This document shows, piece after piece, positions 26,430-39,400 of a DNA stretch of 64,000 nt (its first letter is position 1; each line of letters begins with the position of its first letter). The notes under the pieces are model-generated. The model made no database searches. It was not told where the DNA came from and worked only from the letters and a program-made list of their open reading frames with translations. This stretch comes from Cristatella mucedo. Its lineage: Eukaryota > Bryozoa > Phylactolaemata > Cristatellidae. The stretch covers positions 55,701-119,700 of the forward strand of contig WPIO01000292.1 in assembly GCA_009760855.2 (NCBI GenBank), in the 5' to 3' direction. The position numbers and the translations under genes are program-made.

Positions 26430-29400
26430 TGCGAAATAAGTTATTAAAGTGCGAACTGCTTGAAACGGGTTGCAGCACTCTGCTGCCAGCCAGCCCACGC
26501 TCCAACGAGCAGATTTAAGGTTTCTAGATATTCCGCGATCTGCTGCGAACAGGTGCAAAATGTGTTATTCAACTGCGAAATGCTTGAAACAAGGTGCAGC
26601 AATCTGCTACCAGCCAGTACACGCTACGAGGAGCACATTTGAAGTTTCTAGATTTTTCGCGATCTGCTGCGAATACGTGTGAAATAAGTTATTTGAGTGC
26701 GAAATGCTTGAAACAGGTGCAGCACTCTACTGCCAGCTACAGCACGCTCGGAAGAGCAGATTTGAAGTTTCTGGATATTCCACGATCTGCTGCGAACTCG
26801 TGCGAAATTAGTTATTCAAGTGCGAAACGCTTGAAACAAGGTGCAGCACTCTGATGCCAGCCAGCAAACGCTTCGACATGCAGATTTGAAGTTTCTAGAT
26901 ATTCCGCTATATGCTGCTAACCTGTGCGAAATGAGTTATTCAACTGCGAAATGCTTGCAACAAAGTGCAGCACTCTTCTTTCAGCCAGCAAACGCTTTGA
27001 CATGCAGATTTGAAGTTTCTAGATGTTCAGCGATCCGCTGCGAACGGGTGCAAAATGAGTTATTTAACTGTGCAATGCTTGCAACAAGGTGCAGCACTCT
27101 TCTTTGAGCCAGCAAACGCTTTGTCATGCAGATTTGAAGTTTCTAGATGTTCAGCGATCCGCTGCGAACAGGTGCGAAATGAGTTATTTAAGTGCGAAAT
27201 GCTTGAAACAAGGTGCAGCACTCTACAGCCAGCTACCGCTCGCTGCTATGAGCAGATTTGAAGTTTCTGGATATTCCGCGATTAGCTGCGAACTAGTGCA
27301 AAATGAGTTATTCAAGTGCGAAATGTTTAAAGCAAGGTGCAGCAGTCACCTGCCAGCCAGCACACGTTCGACAAGCAGATTTAAAGTTTCTAGATATTCC
27401 GCTATATGCTGCAAACTCGTGCGAAGTGAGTTATTAAATTGCGAAATGCTTAAAACAAGGTGCAGCACTCTGCTGCCCGCCAGCACACACTCCAAAGAGA
27501 AGATTGGAAGTTTCTAGATATTCTGCGATCTGCTGCGAACTCGTGCGAAATGAGTTTTTTGAGGTCGAAATGCTTAAAACAAGGTGCAGCCTTCTGCTGC
27601 CAGCCAGCAAACGCTTCGACATGCAGATTTAACGTTTATAGATATTCCGTGATCTGCTGCAAACTCGTGCGGAATTTGTTATTTGAGTGCCGAATCTCGA
27701 AACGAGGAGCAGCACTCTGGTGCCAGCAACCGCATGCTCCAAAAAGCAGATTTGAAGTTTCTGAATATTTCGTGATCTGCTTAAAACTCGTGAAAAATGA
27801 GTTATTCAAGTGCGAAATGCTTAAAGCAAGGTGCAGCACTCTGCTGCCAGCCACCGCACGCTCCGACGAGCAGATTTAAAGTTCATAGATCTTCCGCGAT
27901 CTGCTGCGAACTCGTGAGAAGTATGTTATTTGAGTGCGAAATGCTGAAAACAAGGTGCAGTGCTCTGCTGCCAGCCAGCATACGCTCCGACAAGCAGATT
28001 TAAAGTTTCTAGATATTCCTCGATCTGCTGCGAACCCGTGCAAAATAAGTTATTTGAGTGCGTAATGCTTGAAACAAGGTGCAGCACTCTACTTCCGGCT
28101 ACCTCACTCTCCGAATAGCAGATTTGAAGTTTCTGGATATTCCGCGATTTGCTGCGAACTAGTGCAAAGTGATTTATTCAAGTGCGAAATGCTCCAAACA
28201 AGGTGCAGCACTCTGCTGCCAGCCAGCCCACGCTCCAACGAGCAGATTTAAAGTTTCTAGATATTCCGCGATCTGCTGCGAACAGGTGCAAATTGAGTTA
28301 TTCAACTGCGAAATGCTTAAAACAAGGTGCAGCAATCTGCTACCAGCCAGTACACGCTCCAAGGAGCAGATTTGAAGTTTCTAGATATTTCGCGATCTCC
28401 TGCGAATACGTGCGAAATGAGTTATTTGAGTGCGAAATGCTTGAAACAAAGTGCAGCACTCTAGTGCGAGCTGCCGCACGCTCGGATGAGCAGATTTGAA
28501 GTTTCTGGATATTCCACGATTTGCTGCGAACTCGTGCGAAATTAGTTATTCAATTGCGAAATGCTTGAAACAAGGTGCAGCACTCTTCTTTCAGCCAGCA
28601 AACGCTTTGACATGCAGATTTGAAGTTTCTAGATGTTCAGCGATCCGCTGCGAACAGGTGCAAAATGAGTTATTTAACTGTGCAATGCTTGCAACAAGGT
28701 GCAGCACTCTTCTTTCAGACAGCAAACGCTTTGACATGCAGATTTGAAGTTTCTAGACGTTCCGCGATCCGCTGCGAACTTGTGCGACATCAGTTTTTCA
28801 AGTGCGACATGCTTGAAACAAGGTGCAGCACTCTGCTGCCAGCCACCGCACGCTCCGACGAGCAGATTTGAAGTTCAAAGATCTGCCGCGATCCGCTGCG
28901 AACTCGTGCGAAGTGTGTTATTCAAGTGCAAAATGCTTAAAGCAAGGTGCAGCACTCTGCTGCCAGCCTGCACACGTTCGACAAGCAGATTTGAAGTTTC
29001 TAGATATTCCGCGATCTGCTGCGAACACGTACAAAATGAGTTTTTCAACTGCGAAATGCTTGAAACAAGATGTAGCACTCTTCTGTCAGCCAGTACACGC
29101 TCCGAGGAGCTTTTGAAGTTTCTGTATATTATGTGATCTGCTTTAAACTCGTGTAAAATGAGTTATTCAAGTGCGAAATACGTAAAGCAAGGTGCAGCAC
29201 TCTGCTGCTAGCCAGCAAACGCTTCGACATGCAGATTTGAAGTTTCTAGATATTCCGTGATCTGCTGGGAACACGTGCGTAATGAGTTATTCAACTGCAA
29301 AATGCTTGTTACAAGGTGCAGCACTCTGGTGCGAGCTGCCGCACGCTCCGAAAAGCAGACTTGAAGTTTATAGATCTTCCACGATCTGCTGCGACATCGT

Positions 29401-30888
29401 GCGAAGTGTGTTATTCGAGTTCGAAAGGCTGACAACACGGTGCAGCACTCTGAGGCCAGCCAGCTCACGCTCCGACGTACAGATTTGAAATTTCTAGATA
29501 TTCCGCGATCTGATGCGAACACGTGCAAAATGAGTTATTAAACTGCGAAATGCTTGAAACAAGGTGCAGCAATCTACTGCCAGCTTGTACACGCTCGGAG
29601 GAGCTGATTTGAAGTTTCCAGATATTCCGCGATCTGCTGGGAATACGTGCGAAATGAGTTATTTAAGTGCGAAATGCTTGAAACAAGGTGCAGTACTCTG
29701 CTGCCAGCCAGTACACGCTCGGAGGAGCTGATTTGAAGTTTCTAGATATTCCGCGATCTGCTGCGAGCACTGTGCAAAATGAGTTATTAAACTGCGAAAT
29801 GCTTGAAACAAGGTGCAGCAATCTGCTTCCAGCTTGTACACGCTCGGAGGAGCTGATTTGAAGTTTCTAGATATTCCGCGATCTGCTGGGAATACGTGCG
29901 AAATGAGTTATTTGAGTGCGAAATGCTTGAAACAAGGTGCAGCACTCCACTGCCAGCTACCGCACGCTCCGAAGAGCAGATTTTAAGTTTCTGGATATTC
30001 CGCGATTTGCTGCGAACTGGTGCAAAGTGATTTATTCAAGTGCGAAATGCTCTAAACAAGGTGCAGCACTCTGCTGCCAGCCAGCCCACGCTCCAACGAG
30101 CAGATTTAAAGTTTCTAGATATTCCGCGATCTGATGCGAACACGTGCAAAATGAGTTATTAAACTGCGAAATGCTTGAAACAAGGTGCAGCAATCTACTG
30201 CCAGCTTGTACACGCTCGGAGGAGCTGATTTGAAGTTTCCAGATATTCCGCGATCTGCTGGGAATACGTGCGAAATGAGTTATTTGAGTGCGAAATGCGT
30301 GAAACAAGGTGCAGCACTCCACTGCCAGCTACCGCACGCTCCGAAGAGCAGATTTGAAGTTTCTGGATATTTTGCGATCTGCTGCGAACTCGTGCGAAAT
30401 TAGTTATTCGAGTGCGAAATGCTTGAAACAAGGTGCAGCACTCTACTGCCAGCTAGCGCACGCTCCGAAGAGCAGATTTGAAGTTTCTGGATATTTTGCG
30501 ATCTGCTGTGAACTCGTGCGAAATTAGTTATTCGAGTGCGAAATGCTTGAAACAAGGTGCAGCACTCTGCTGCCAGCCAGCAAACGCTTCGACATGCAGA
30601 TTTGAAGTTTCTAGATATTCCGTGATCTGCTGCTAACTCGTGAGGAATTTGTTATTCGAGTGCCAATTCTCGAAACGAGCTGCAGCACTCTGGTGCCAGC
30701 TGCCGCACGCTCCGAAAAGCAGATTTAAAGTTTATAGATCTTCCACGATCTGCTGCGACATCGTGCGAAGTCTGTTATTCGAGTTCGAAATGCTTGAAAC
30801 AAGGTGCAGCACTCTGCTGCCAGCCAGCGTACGCTTTGACATGCTGATTTGAAGTTGCTAGACATTCCGCGATCTGCTGCGAACTCGT
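26430..30888. repeat. HOR duplication of about 4.46 kb, copy 1
   Basis: About 36 monomers, repeated directly downstream at 30888-35099. Both copies begin in the monomer reading GCGAACTGCTTGAAACGGGT, followed by the AAGGTTTCTAGATATTCC and GCACATTTGAAG monomers. Offset is 4458 bp at the start and 4583-4707 bp in the middle, falling to 4211 bp at the end, so the copies differ by several whole-monomer gains and losses. Between about 29.5 and 30.3 kb this copy carries a local extra run in which the AATCTACTGCCAGCTTGTAC monomer and its neighbours recur. Confidence 0.75.
29099..29110. other. Tag dyad GCTCC-GA-GGAGC (example)
   Basis: This is one example of the small inverted repeat at the end of the variable tag, just before the AGATTT or TTTTGAAG start of the next monomer. 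Here it is a perfect 5-bp stem with a 2-bp spacer. Related tags keep a shorter palindromic frame with changed inner bases: GCTCCGACGAGC, GCTCCAACGAGC and GCTCCGAAGAGC (4-bp arms), GCTCCAAGGAGC (5-bp arms). Tags such as GCTTCGACATGC and GCTCCGAATAGC keep only 2-3 bp of it. It marks the subtype of each monomer. Confidence 0.5.
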
Positions 30889-33800
30889 GCGAAATGAGTT
30901 ATTCAAGTGCGAACTGCTTGAAACGGGTTGCAGCACTCTGCTGCCAGCCAGCCCACGCTCCAACGAGCAGATTTAAGGTTTCTAGATATTCCGCGATCTG
31001 CTGCGAACAGGTGCAAAATGTGTTATTCAACTGCGAAATGCTTGAAACGAGGTGCAGCAATCTGCTACCAGCCAGTACACGCTACGAGGAGCACATTTGA
31101 AGTTTCTAGATTTTTCGCGATCTGCTGCGAATACGTGTGAAATAAGTTATTTAAGTGCGAAATGCTTGAAACAGGTGCAGCACTCTACTGCCAGCTACAG
31201 CACGCTCGGAAGAGCAGATTTGAAGTTTCTGGATATTCCACGATCTGCTGCGAACTCGTGCGAAATTAGTTATTCAAGTGCGAAACGCTTGAAACAAGGT
31301 GCAGCACTCTGCTGCCAGCCAGCAAACGCTTCGACATGCAGATTTGAAGTTTCTAGATATTCCGCTATATGCTGCAAACCTGTGCGAAATGAGTTATTCA
31401 ACTGCGAAATGCTTGCAACAAAGTGCAGCACTCTTCTTTCAGCCAGCAAACGCTTTGACATGCAGATTTGAAGTTTCTAGATGTTCAGCGATCCGCTGCG
31501 AACAGGTGCAAAATGAGTTATTTAACTGTGCAATGCTTGCAACAAGGTGCAGCACTCTTCTTTGAGCCAGCAAACGCTTTGTCATGCAGATTTGAAGTTT
31601 CTAGATGTTCAGCGATCCGCTGCGAACAGGTGCGAAATGAGTTATTTAAGTGCGAAATGCTTGAAACAAGGTGCAGCACTCTACAGCCAGCTACCGCTCG
31701 CTGCTATGAGCAGATTTGAAGTTTCTGGATATTCCGCGATTAGCTGCGAACTAGTGCAAAATGAGTTATTCAAGTGCGAAATGTTTAAAGCAAGGTGCAG
31801 CAGTCACCTGCCAGCCAGCACACGTTCGACAAGCAGATTTAAAGTTTCTAGATTTTCCGCTATATGCTGCAAACTCGTGCGAAGTAAGTTATTAAATTGC
31901 GAAATGCTTAAAACAAGGTGCAGCACTCTGCTGCCCGCCAGCACACACTCCAAAGAGAAGATTAGAAGTTTCTAGATATTCCGCGATCTGCTGCGAACTC
32001 GTGCGAAATGAGTTTTTCACTTGCGAAATGCTCAAACCAATTTGCAGCACTCTGCTGCCCGCAGGCAGACACTCCAACGAGCAGATTTGAAGTTTCTAGA
32101 TATTCCGCGATCTGCTGGGAACACGTGCGAAATGAGTTTTTTTGAGGTCGAAATGCTTAAAACAAGGTGCAGCCTTCTGCTGCCAGCCAGCAAACGCTTC
32201 GACATGCAGATTTAACGTTTATAGATATTCCGTGATCTGCTGCGAACTCGTGCGGAATTTGTTATTTGAGTGCCGAATCTCGAAACGAGGAGCAGCACTC
32301 TGGTGCCAGCAACCGCATGCTCCAAAAAGCAGATTTGAAGTTTCTGAATATTTCGTGATCTGCTTAAAACTCGTGAAAAATGAGTTATTCAAGTGCGAAA
32401 TGCTTAAAGCAAGGTGCAGCACTCTGCTGCCAGCCACCGCACGCTCCGACGAGCAGATTTAAAGTTCATAGATCTTCCGCGATCTGCTGCGAACTCGTGA
32501 GAAGTATGTTATTCGAGTGCGAAATGCTGAAAACAAGGTGCAGTGCTCTGCTGCCAGCCAGCATACGCTCCGACAAGCAGATTTAAAGTTTCTAGATATT
32601 CCTCGATCTGCTGCGAACCCGTGCAAAATAAGTTATTTGAGTGTGTAATGCTTGAAACAAGGTGCAGCACTCTACTTCCGGCTACCGCACTCTCCGAATA
32701 GCAGATTTGAAGTTTCTGGATATTCCGCGATTTGCTGCGAACTAGTGCAAAGTGATTTATTCAAGTGCGAAATGCTCCAAACAAGGTGCAGCACTCTGCT
32801 GCCAGCCAGCCCACGCTCCAACGAGCAGATTTAAAGTTTCTAGATATTCCGCGATCTGCTGCGAACAGGTGCAAATTGAGTTATTCAACTGCGAAATGCT
32901 TAAAACAAGGTGCAGCAATCTGCTACCAGCCAGTACACGCTCCAAGGAGCAGATTTGAAGTTTCTAGATATTTCGCGATCTCCTGCGAATACGTGCGAAA
33001 TGAGTTATTTGAGTGCGAAATGCTTGAAACAAAGTGCAGCACTCTAGTGCGAGCTGCCGCACGCTCGGATGAGCAGATTTGAAGTTTCTGGATATTCCAC
33101 GATTTGCTGCGAACTCGTGCGAAATTAGTTATTCAATTGCGAAATGCTTGAAACAAGGTGCAGCACTCTGCTGCCAGCTAGCAAACGCTTCGACATGCAG
33201 ATTTGAAGTTTCTAGATATTCCGCTATATGCTGCAAACCTGTGCGAAATGAGTTTTTCAACTACGAAATGCTTGAAACAAGGTGTAGCACTCTGCTGCCA
33301 GCCAACGCACACTCCAACGAGCAGATTTGAAGTTTCTAGATATTCCGCGATCTGCTGCGAACAGGTGCAAAATGAGTTATTCAACTGCGAAATGCTTGCA
33401 ACAAGGTGCAGCACTCTTCTTTCAGCCAGCAAACGCTTTGACATGCAGATTTGAAGTTTCTAGATGTTCTGCGATCCGCTGCGAACTTGTGCGACATCAG
33501 TTTTTCAAGTGCGACATGCTTGAAACAAGGTGCAGCACTCTGCTGCCAGCCACCGCACGCTCCGACGAGCAGATTTGAAGTTCAAAGATCTGCCGCGATC
33601 CGCTGCGAACTCGTGCGAAGTGTGTTATTCAAGTGCAAAATGCTTAAAGCAAGGTGCAGCACTCTGCTGCCAGCCTGCACACGTTCGACAAGCAGATTTG
33701 AAGTTTCTAGATATTCCGCGATCTGCTGCGAACACGTGCAAAATGAGTTTTTCAACTGCGAAATGCTTGAAACAAGATGTAGCACTCTGCTGTCAGCCAG

Positions 33801-34780
33801 TACACGCTCCGAGGAGCTTTTGAAGTTTCTGTATATTATGTGATCTGCTTTAAACCCGTGTAAAATGAGTTATTCAAGTGCGAAATACGTAAAGCAAGGT
33901 GCAGCACTCTGCTGCTAGCCAGCAAACGCTTCGACATGCAGATTTGAAGTTTCTAGATATTCCGTGATCTGCTGGGAACACGTGCTTAATGAGTTATTCA
34001 ACTGCAAAATGCTTGTTACAAGGTGCAGCACTCTGGTGCGAGCTGCCGCACGCTCCGAAAAGCAGACTTGAAGTTTATAGATCTTCCACGATCTGCTGCG
34101 ACATCGTGCGAAGTGTGTTATTCGAGTTCGAAAGGCTGACAACAAGGTGCAGCACTCTGAGGCCAGCCAGCTCACGCTCCGACGTACAGATTTGAAATTT
34201 CTAGATATTCCGCAATTTGCTGGGAAAACGTGCGAAATGAGTTTATTTGAGTGCGTAATGCTTGAAACAAGGTGCAGCACTCTACTTCCGGCAACCGCAC
34301 TCTCCGAATAGCAGATTTTAAGTTTCTGGATATTCCGCGATTTGCTGCGAACTGGTGCAAAGTGATTTATTCAAGTGCGAAATGCTCTAAACAAGGTGCA
34401 GCACTCTGCTGCCAGCCAGCCCACGCTCCAACGAGCAGATTTAAAGTTTCTAGATATTCCGCGATCTGATGCGAACACGTGCAAAATGAGTTATTAAACT
34501 GCGAAATGCTTGAAACAAGGTGCAGCAATCTGCTGCCAGCTTGTACACGCTCGGAGGAGCTGATTTGAAGTTTCCAGATATTCCGCGATCTGCTGGGAAT
34601 ACGTGCGAAATGAGTTATTTAAGTGCGAAATGCTTGAAACAAGGTGCAGCACTCTACTGCCAGCTACCGCACGCTCCGAAGAGCAGATTTGAAGTTTCTG
34701 GATATTTTGCGATCTGCTGTGAACTCGTGCGAAATTAGTTATTCGAGTGCGAAATGCTTGAAACAAGGGGCAGCACTCTG
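30309..34780. repeat. 10.4-kb-offset block, copy 1
   Basis: Monomer order and near-identity to 40715-45190 at a constant offset of about 10406 bp (about 84 monomers). The intervening 34.8-40.7 kb is made of block H plus segments resembling 20.5-23 kb and 28-30 kb, so this is either a long HOR of about 84 monomers or a transposed duplication. The shared part is longer than 4 kb and overlaps most of the second copy of the 4.46-kb unit. Confidence 0.74.
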
Positions 34781-35099
34781 CTGCCAGCCAGCAAACGCTT
34801 CGACATGCAGATTTGAAGTTTCTAGATATTCCGTGATCTGCTGCTAACTCGTGAGGAATTTGTTATTCGAGTGCCAATTCTCGAAACAAGCTGCAGCACT
34901 CTGGTGCCAGCTGCCGCACGCTCCGAAAAGCAGATTTAAAGTTTATAGATCTTCCACGATCTGCTGCGACATCGTGCGAAGTCTGTTATTCGAGTTCGAA
35001 ATGCTTGAAACAAGGTGCAGCACTCTGCTGCCAGCCAGCGTACGCTTTGACATGCTGATTTGAAGTTGCTAGACATTCCGCGATCTGCTGCGAACTCGT
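30888..35099. repeat. HOR duplication of about 4.46 kb, copy 2
   Basis: Tandem partner of 26430-30888. Relative to copy 1 it gains one monomer near 32.02-32.15 kb and one near 33.2-33.3 kb, and lacks about four monomers around 34.2-34.8 kb. All are multiples of about 124 bp. Copy 1 ends in the GTTGCTAGACATTCCG monomer (30850-30888). The same monomer at 35060-35099 ends copy 2, after which the array enters block H. Confidence 0.74.
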
Positions 35100-36446
35100 G
35101 CGAAATGAGTTATTCAAGTGCGAAATGCTTAAAACGAGGTGCAGCACTCTGCTGCCAGCCAGCCCACGCTCCAACGAGCAGATTTAAAGTTTCTGGATAT
35201 TACGCGATCTGCAGCGAACTTGTGCGAAATGAGTTATTTAAGTGCGAAATGCTTGAAACAAGGTGCAGCACTCTGCTGCCAGCCAGCAAACGCTTCGACA
35301 TGCAGATTTGAAGTTTCTAGATATTCCGTGATCTGCTGCAAACTCGTGCGAAATGAGTTATTGACTTGCGAAATGCTCAAAACAAGGTGCAGCACTCTGC
35401 TGCCCGCCAGCAGACACTCCAACGAGCAGATTTGAAGTTTCAAGATATTCCGCGTTCTGCTGCGAACACGTGCGAAATGAGTTATTTGAGTGCGAAATGC
35501 TTGAAACAAGGTGCAGCACTCTACTTCGGGCTACCGCACGCTCCGAATAGCAGATTTGAAGTTTCCAGATATTCCGTGATCTGCTGCAAACTCGTGCGGA
35601 ATTTGTTATTCGAGTGCCAATTCTCGAAACAAGGTGCAGCACTCTGGTGCCAGCTACCTCACGCTCCGAAAGCAGATTTGAAGTTTCTGTATATTTCGTG
35701 ATCTGCTTCAAACTCGTGCAAAATGAGTTATTCAAGTGCATAATGCTTAAAGCAAGGTGCAGCACTCTGCTGCCAGCCACCGCACGCTCCGACGAGCAGA
35801 TTTGAAGTTTCTAGATATTCCGCTATATGCTGCGAACTCGTGCGAAATGTGTTTTTCGAGTGTGAAATGCTACAAACATGGTGCAGCACTCTGCTGCCAG
35901 CCAGAACACACTCCAACGAGCAGATTGAAAGTTTCTAGATATTCTGCGATCTGCTGCCAACACGTGCGAAATGAGTTATTTGAGTGCGAAATGCTTGAAA
36001 CAAGGTGCAGCACTCTACTTCCGGCTACCGCACCCTCTGAATAGCAGATTTGAAGTTTCTGGATATTCCGCTATCTGCTTCGAACTCGTGCGAAATAAGT
36101 TATTTAAGAGCGAAGTGCTTAAAACGAGGTGCAGCACTCTGCTGCCAGCCAGCTCACACTCCGACGAGCAGATTTAAAGTTTCTAAATATTCCGCGATAT
36201 GCTGTGAACACGTTCGAAAAGAGCTATTTGAGTGCAAAATGCTTGAACCAAGGTGCAGCACTCTACTTCCGGCTACCGCACGCTCCGAATAGCAGATTTC
36301 AAGTTTCTAGATATTCTGCGTTCCTCTGCGAACGCGTGCGAAATGAGTTATTCAAGTGCGAAATGCTTGAAACAAGATGCAGCACTCTGCTGCCAGCCAG
36401 TACACGCTCGGAAGAGCTGATTTGAAGTTTCTAGATATTCCGCGAT
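34755..36446. repeat. Shared block H, copy 3
   Basis: Same monomer order as 16548-18240, including the monomer with ATGCTACAAACATGG (about 35.81-35.93 kb) that is lost in copy 2. Offset to copy 2 is 10525 bp before that monomer and 10650 bp after it. Private changes include GTGTGAAATGCTACAAAC near 35860 and CGTTCGAAAAGAGC near 36210. It begins within the second copy of the 4.46-kb duplication and continues past its end. Confidence 0.76.
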
Positions 36447-39400
36447 CTGCTGGTAACACGTGCGAAATGAGTTTTTTGAGTGCGAAATGCTTGAAACAAG
36501 GTGCAGCACTCTGCTGCCAGCCCGCAAACGCTTCGACATGCAGATTTGACGTTTATAGATATTCCGTGATCTGCTGCGAACTCGTGCGGAATTTGTTATT
36601 TGAGTGCCGAATCTCGAAACAAGGAGCAGCACTCTGGTGCCAGCTACCGCATGCTCCGAAATGCAGATTTGAAGTTTCTGAATATTTCGTGATCTGCTTA
36701 AAACTCGTGAAAAATGAGTTATTCAAGTGCGAAATGCTTAAAGCAAAGTGCAGCACTCTGCTGCCAGCCACCGCACGCTCCGACGAGCAGATTTAAAGTT
36801 CATAGATCTTCCGCGATCTGCTGCGAACTCGTGAGAAGTATGTTATTCGAGTGCGAAATGCTGAAAACAAGGTGCAGCACTCTGCTGCCAGCCAGCATAT
36901 GCTCCGACAAGCAGATTTAAAGTTCCTAGATATTCCTCGATCTGCTGCGAACCCGTGCAAAATGAGTTCTTTGAGTGCGTAATGCTTGAAACAAGGTGCA
37001 GCACTCTACTTCCGGCAACCGCACTCTCCGAATAGCAGATTTGAAGTTTCTAGATATTCCGCTATATGCTGCAAACCCGTGCGAAATGAGTTATTCAACT
37101 GCGAAATGCTTGCAACAAGGTGCAGCACTCTTCTTTCAGCCAGCAAACGCTTTGACATGCAGATTTGAAGTTTCTAGATGTTCAGCGATCCTCTGCGAAC
37201 AGGTGCAAAATGAGTTATTTAACTGTGCAATGCTTGCAACAAGGTGCAGCACTCTTCTTTCAGACAGCAAACGGTTTGACATGCAGATTTGAAGTTTCTA
37301 GATGTTCAGCGATCCGCTGCGAACAGGTGCGAAATGAGTCATTTAAGTGCCAAATGCTTGAAACAAGGTGCAGCACTCTACAGCCAGCTACCGCTCGCTG
37401 CTATGAGCAGATTTGAAGTTTCTGGATATTCCGCGATTAACTGCAAACTGGTGCAAAATGAGTTATTCAAGTGCGAAATGTTTAAAGCAAGGTGCAGCAG
37501 TCACCTGCCAGCCAGCACACGTTCGACAAGCAGATTTGAAGTTTCTAGATATACCGCTATATGCTGCAAACTCGTGCGAAGTGAGTTATTGAATTGCGAA
37601 ATGCTTAAAACAAGGTGCAGCACTCTGCTGCCCGCCAGCACACACTCCAAAGAGAAGATTAGAAGTTTCTAGATATTCCGCGATCTGCTGCGAACTCGTG
37701 CGAAATAAGTTTTTCACTTGCGAAATGCTCAAACCAAGTTGCAGCACTCTGCTGCCCGCCAGCAGACACTCCAACGAGCAGATTTGAAGTTTCTAGATAT
37801 TCCGCGATCGGCTGGGAACACGTGCGAAATGAGTTTTTTGAGTGCGAAATGCTTAAAACAAGGTGCAGCCTTCTGCTGCCAGCCAGCAAACGCTTCGACA
37901 TGCAGATTTAACGTTTATAGATATTCCGTGATCTGCTGCGAACTCGTGCGGAATTTGTTATTTGAGTACCGAATCTCGAAACGAGGAGCAGCACTCTGGT
38001 GCCAGCAACCGCATGCTCCAAAAAGCAGATTTGAAGTTTCTGAATATTTCGTGATCTGCTTAAAACTCGTGAAAAATGAGTTATTCAAGTGCGAAATGCT
38101 TAAAGCAAGGTGCAGCATTCTGCTGCCAGCCACCGCACGCTCCGACGAGCAATGTTAAAGTTCATAGATCTTCCGCCATCTGCTGCGAACTCGTGAGAAG
38201 TATGTTATTCGAGTGCGAAATGCTAAAAACAAGGTGCAGTGCTCTGCTGCCAGCCAGCATACGCTCCGACAAGCAGATTTAAAGTTTCTAGATATTCCTC
38301 GATCTGCTGCGAACCCGTGCAAAATAAGTTATTTGAGTGCGTAATGCTTAAAACAAGGTGCAGCACTCTACTTCCGGCTACCACACTCTTCGAATAGCAG
38401 ATTTGAAGTTTCTGGATATTCCGTGATCTGCTGGGAACACGTGCGAAATGAGTTTTTTGAGTGCGAAATGCTTAAAACAAGGTGCAGCCTTCTGCTGCCA
38501 GCCAGCAAACGCTTCGACATGCAGATTTAACGTTTATAGATATTCCGCGATTTGCTGCGAACTAGTGCAAAGTGATTTATTCAAGTGCGAAATGCTCCAA
38601 ACAAGGTGCAGCACTCTGCTGCCAGCCAGCCCACGCTCCAACGAGCAGATTTAAAGTTTCTAGATACTCCGCGATCTGCTGCGAACAGGTGCAAAATGAG
38701 TTATTCAACTGCAAAATGCTTAAAACAAGGTGCAGCAATCTGCTACCAGCCAGTACACGCTCCAAGGAGCAGATTTGAAGTTTCTAGATATTTCGCGATC
38801 TCCTGCGAATACGTGCGAAATGAGTTATTTGAGTGCGAAATGCTTGAAACAAAGTGCAGCACTCTAGTGCGAGCTACCGCACGCTCGGATGAGCAGATTT
38901 GAAGTTTCTGGATATTCCACGATTTGCTGCGAACTCGTGCGAAATTAGTTATTCAATTGCGAAATGCTTGAAACAAGGTGCAGCACTCTGCTGCCTGCTA
39001 GCAAACGCTTCGACATGCAGATTTGAAGTTTCTAGATATTCCGCTATATGCTGCAAACTCGTGCGAAATGAGTTTTTCAACTACGAAATGCTTGAAACAA
39101 GGTGTAGCACTCTGCTGCCAGCCAACGCACACTCCAACGAGCAGATTTGAAGTTTCTAGATATTCTGCGATCTGCTGCGAACAGGTGCAAAATGAGTTAT
39201 TCAACTGCGAAATGCTTGCAACAAGGTGCTGCACTCTTCTTTCAGCCAGCAAACGCTTTGACATGCAGATTTGAAGTTTCTAGACGTTCCGCGATCCGCT
39301 GCAAACTTGTGCGACATCAGTTTTTCAAGTGCGACATGCTTGAAACAAGGTGCAGCACTCTGCTGCCAGCCACCGCACGCTCCGACAAGCAGATTTGAAG

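Larger units (their letters stand above)
20580..28135. repeat. HOR duplication of about 7.6 kb, copy 2 (about 61 monomers)
   Basis: Tandem partner of 12860-20580. Similarity stops near 28135, where this copy continues GGATATTCCGCGATTTGC while copy 1 continues into the GATAATCCGC monomer that opens copy 2. It lacks the single monomer found at about 17.60-17.72 kb in copy 1 (loss point near 25280). Within the clean part, copies 1 and 2 differ only by scattered bases (for example TTTTTGCG against TTTTGCG near 16500 and 24183), so the duplication is recent relative to divergence among monomers. Confidence 0.82.

Noticed and set aside
28970-28990. B-box-like GTTCGAC in some tags, as in an internal RNA polymerase III promoter or a tRNA-derived repeat
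   Set aside because: The match to the GGTTCGANTCC element is partial, no A box or cloverleaf is present at the right distance, and most tags lack it.
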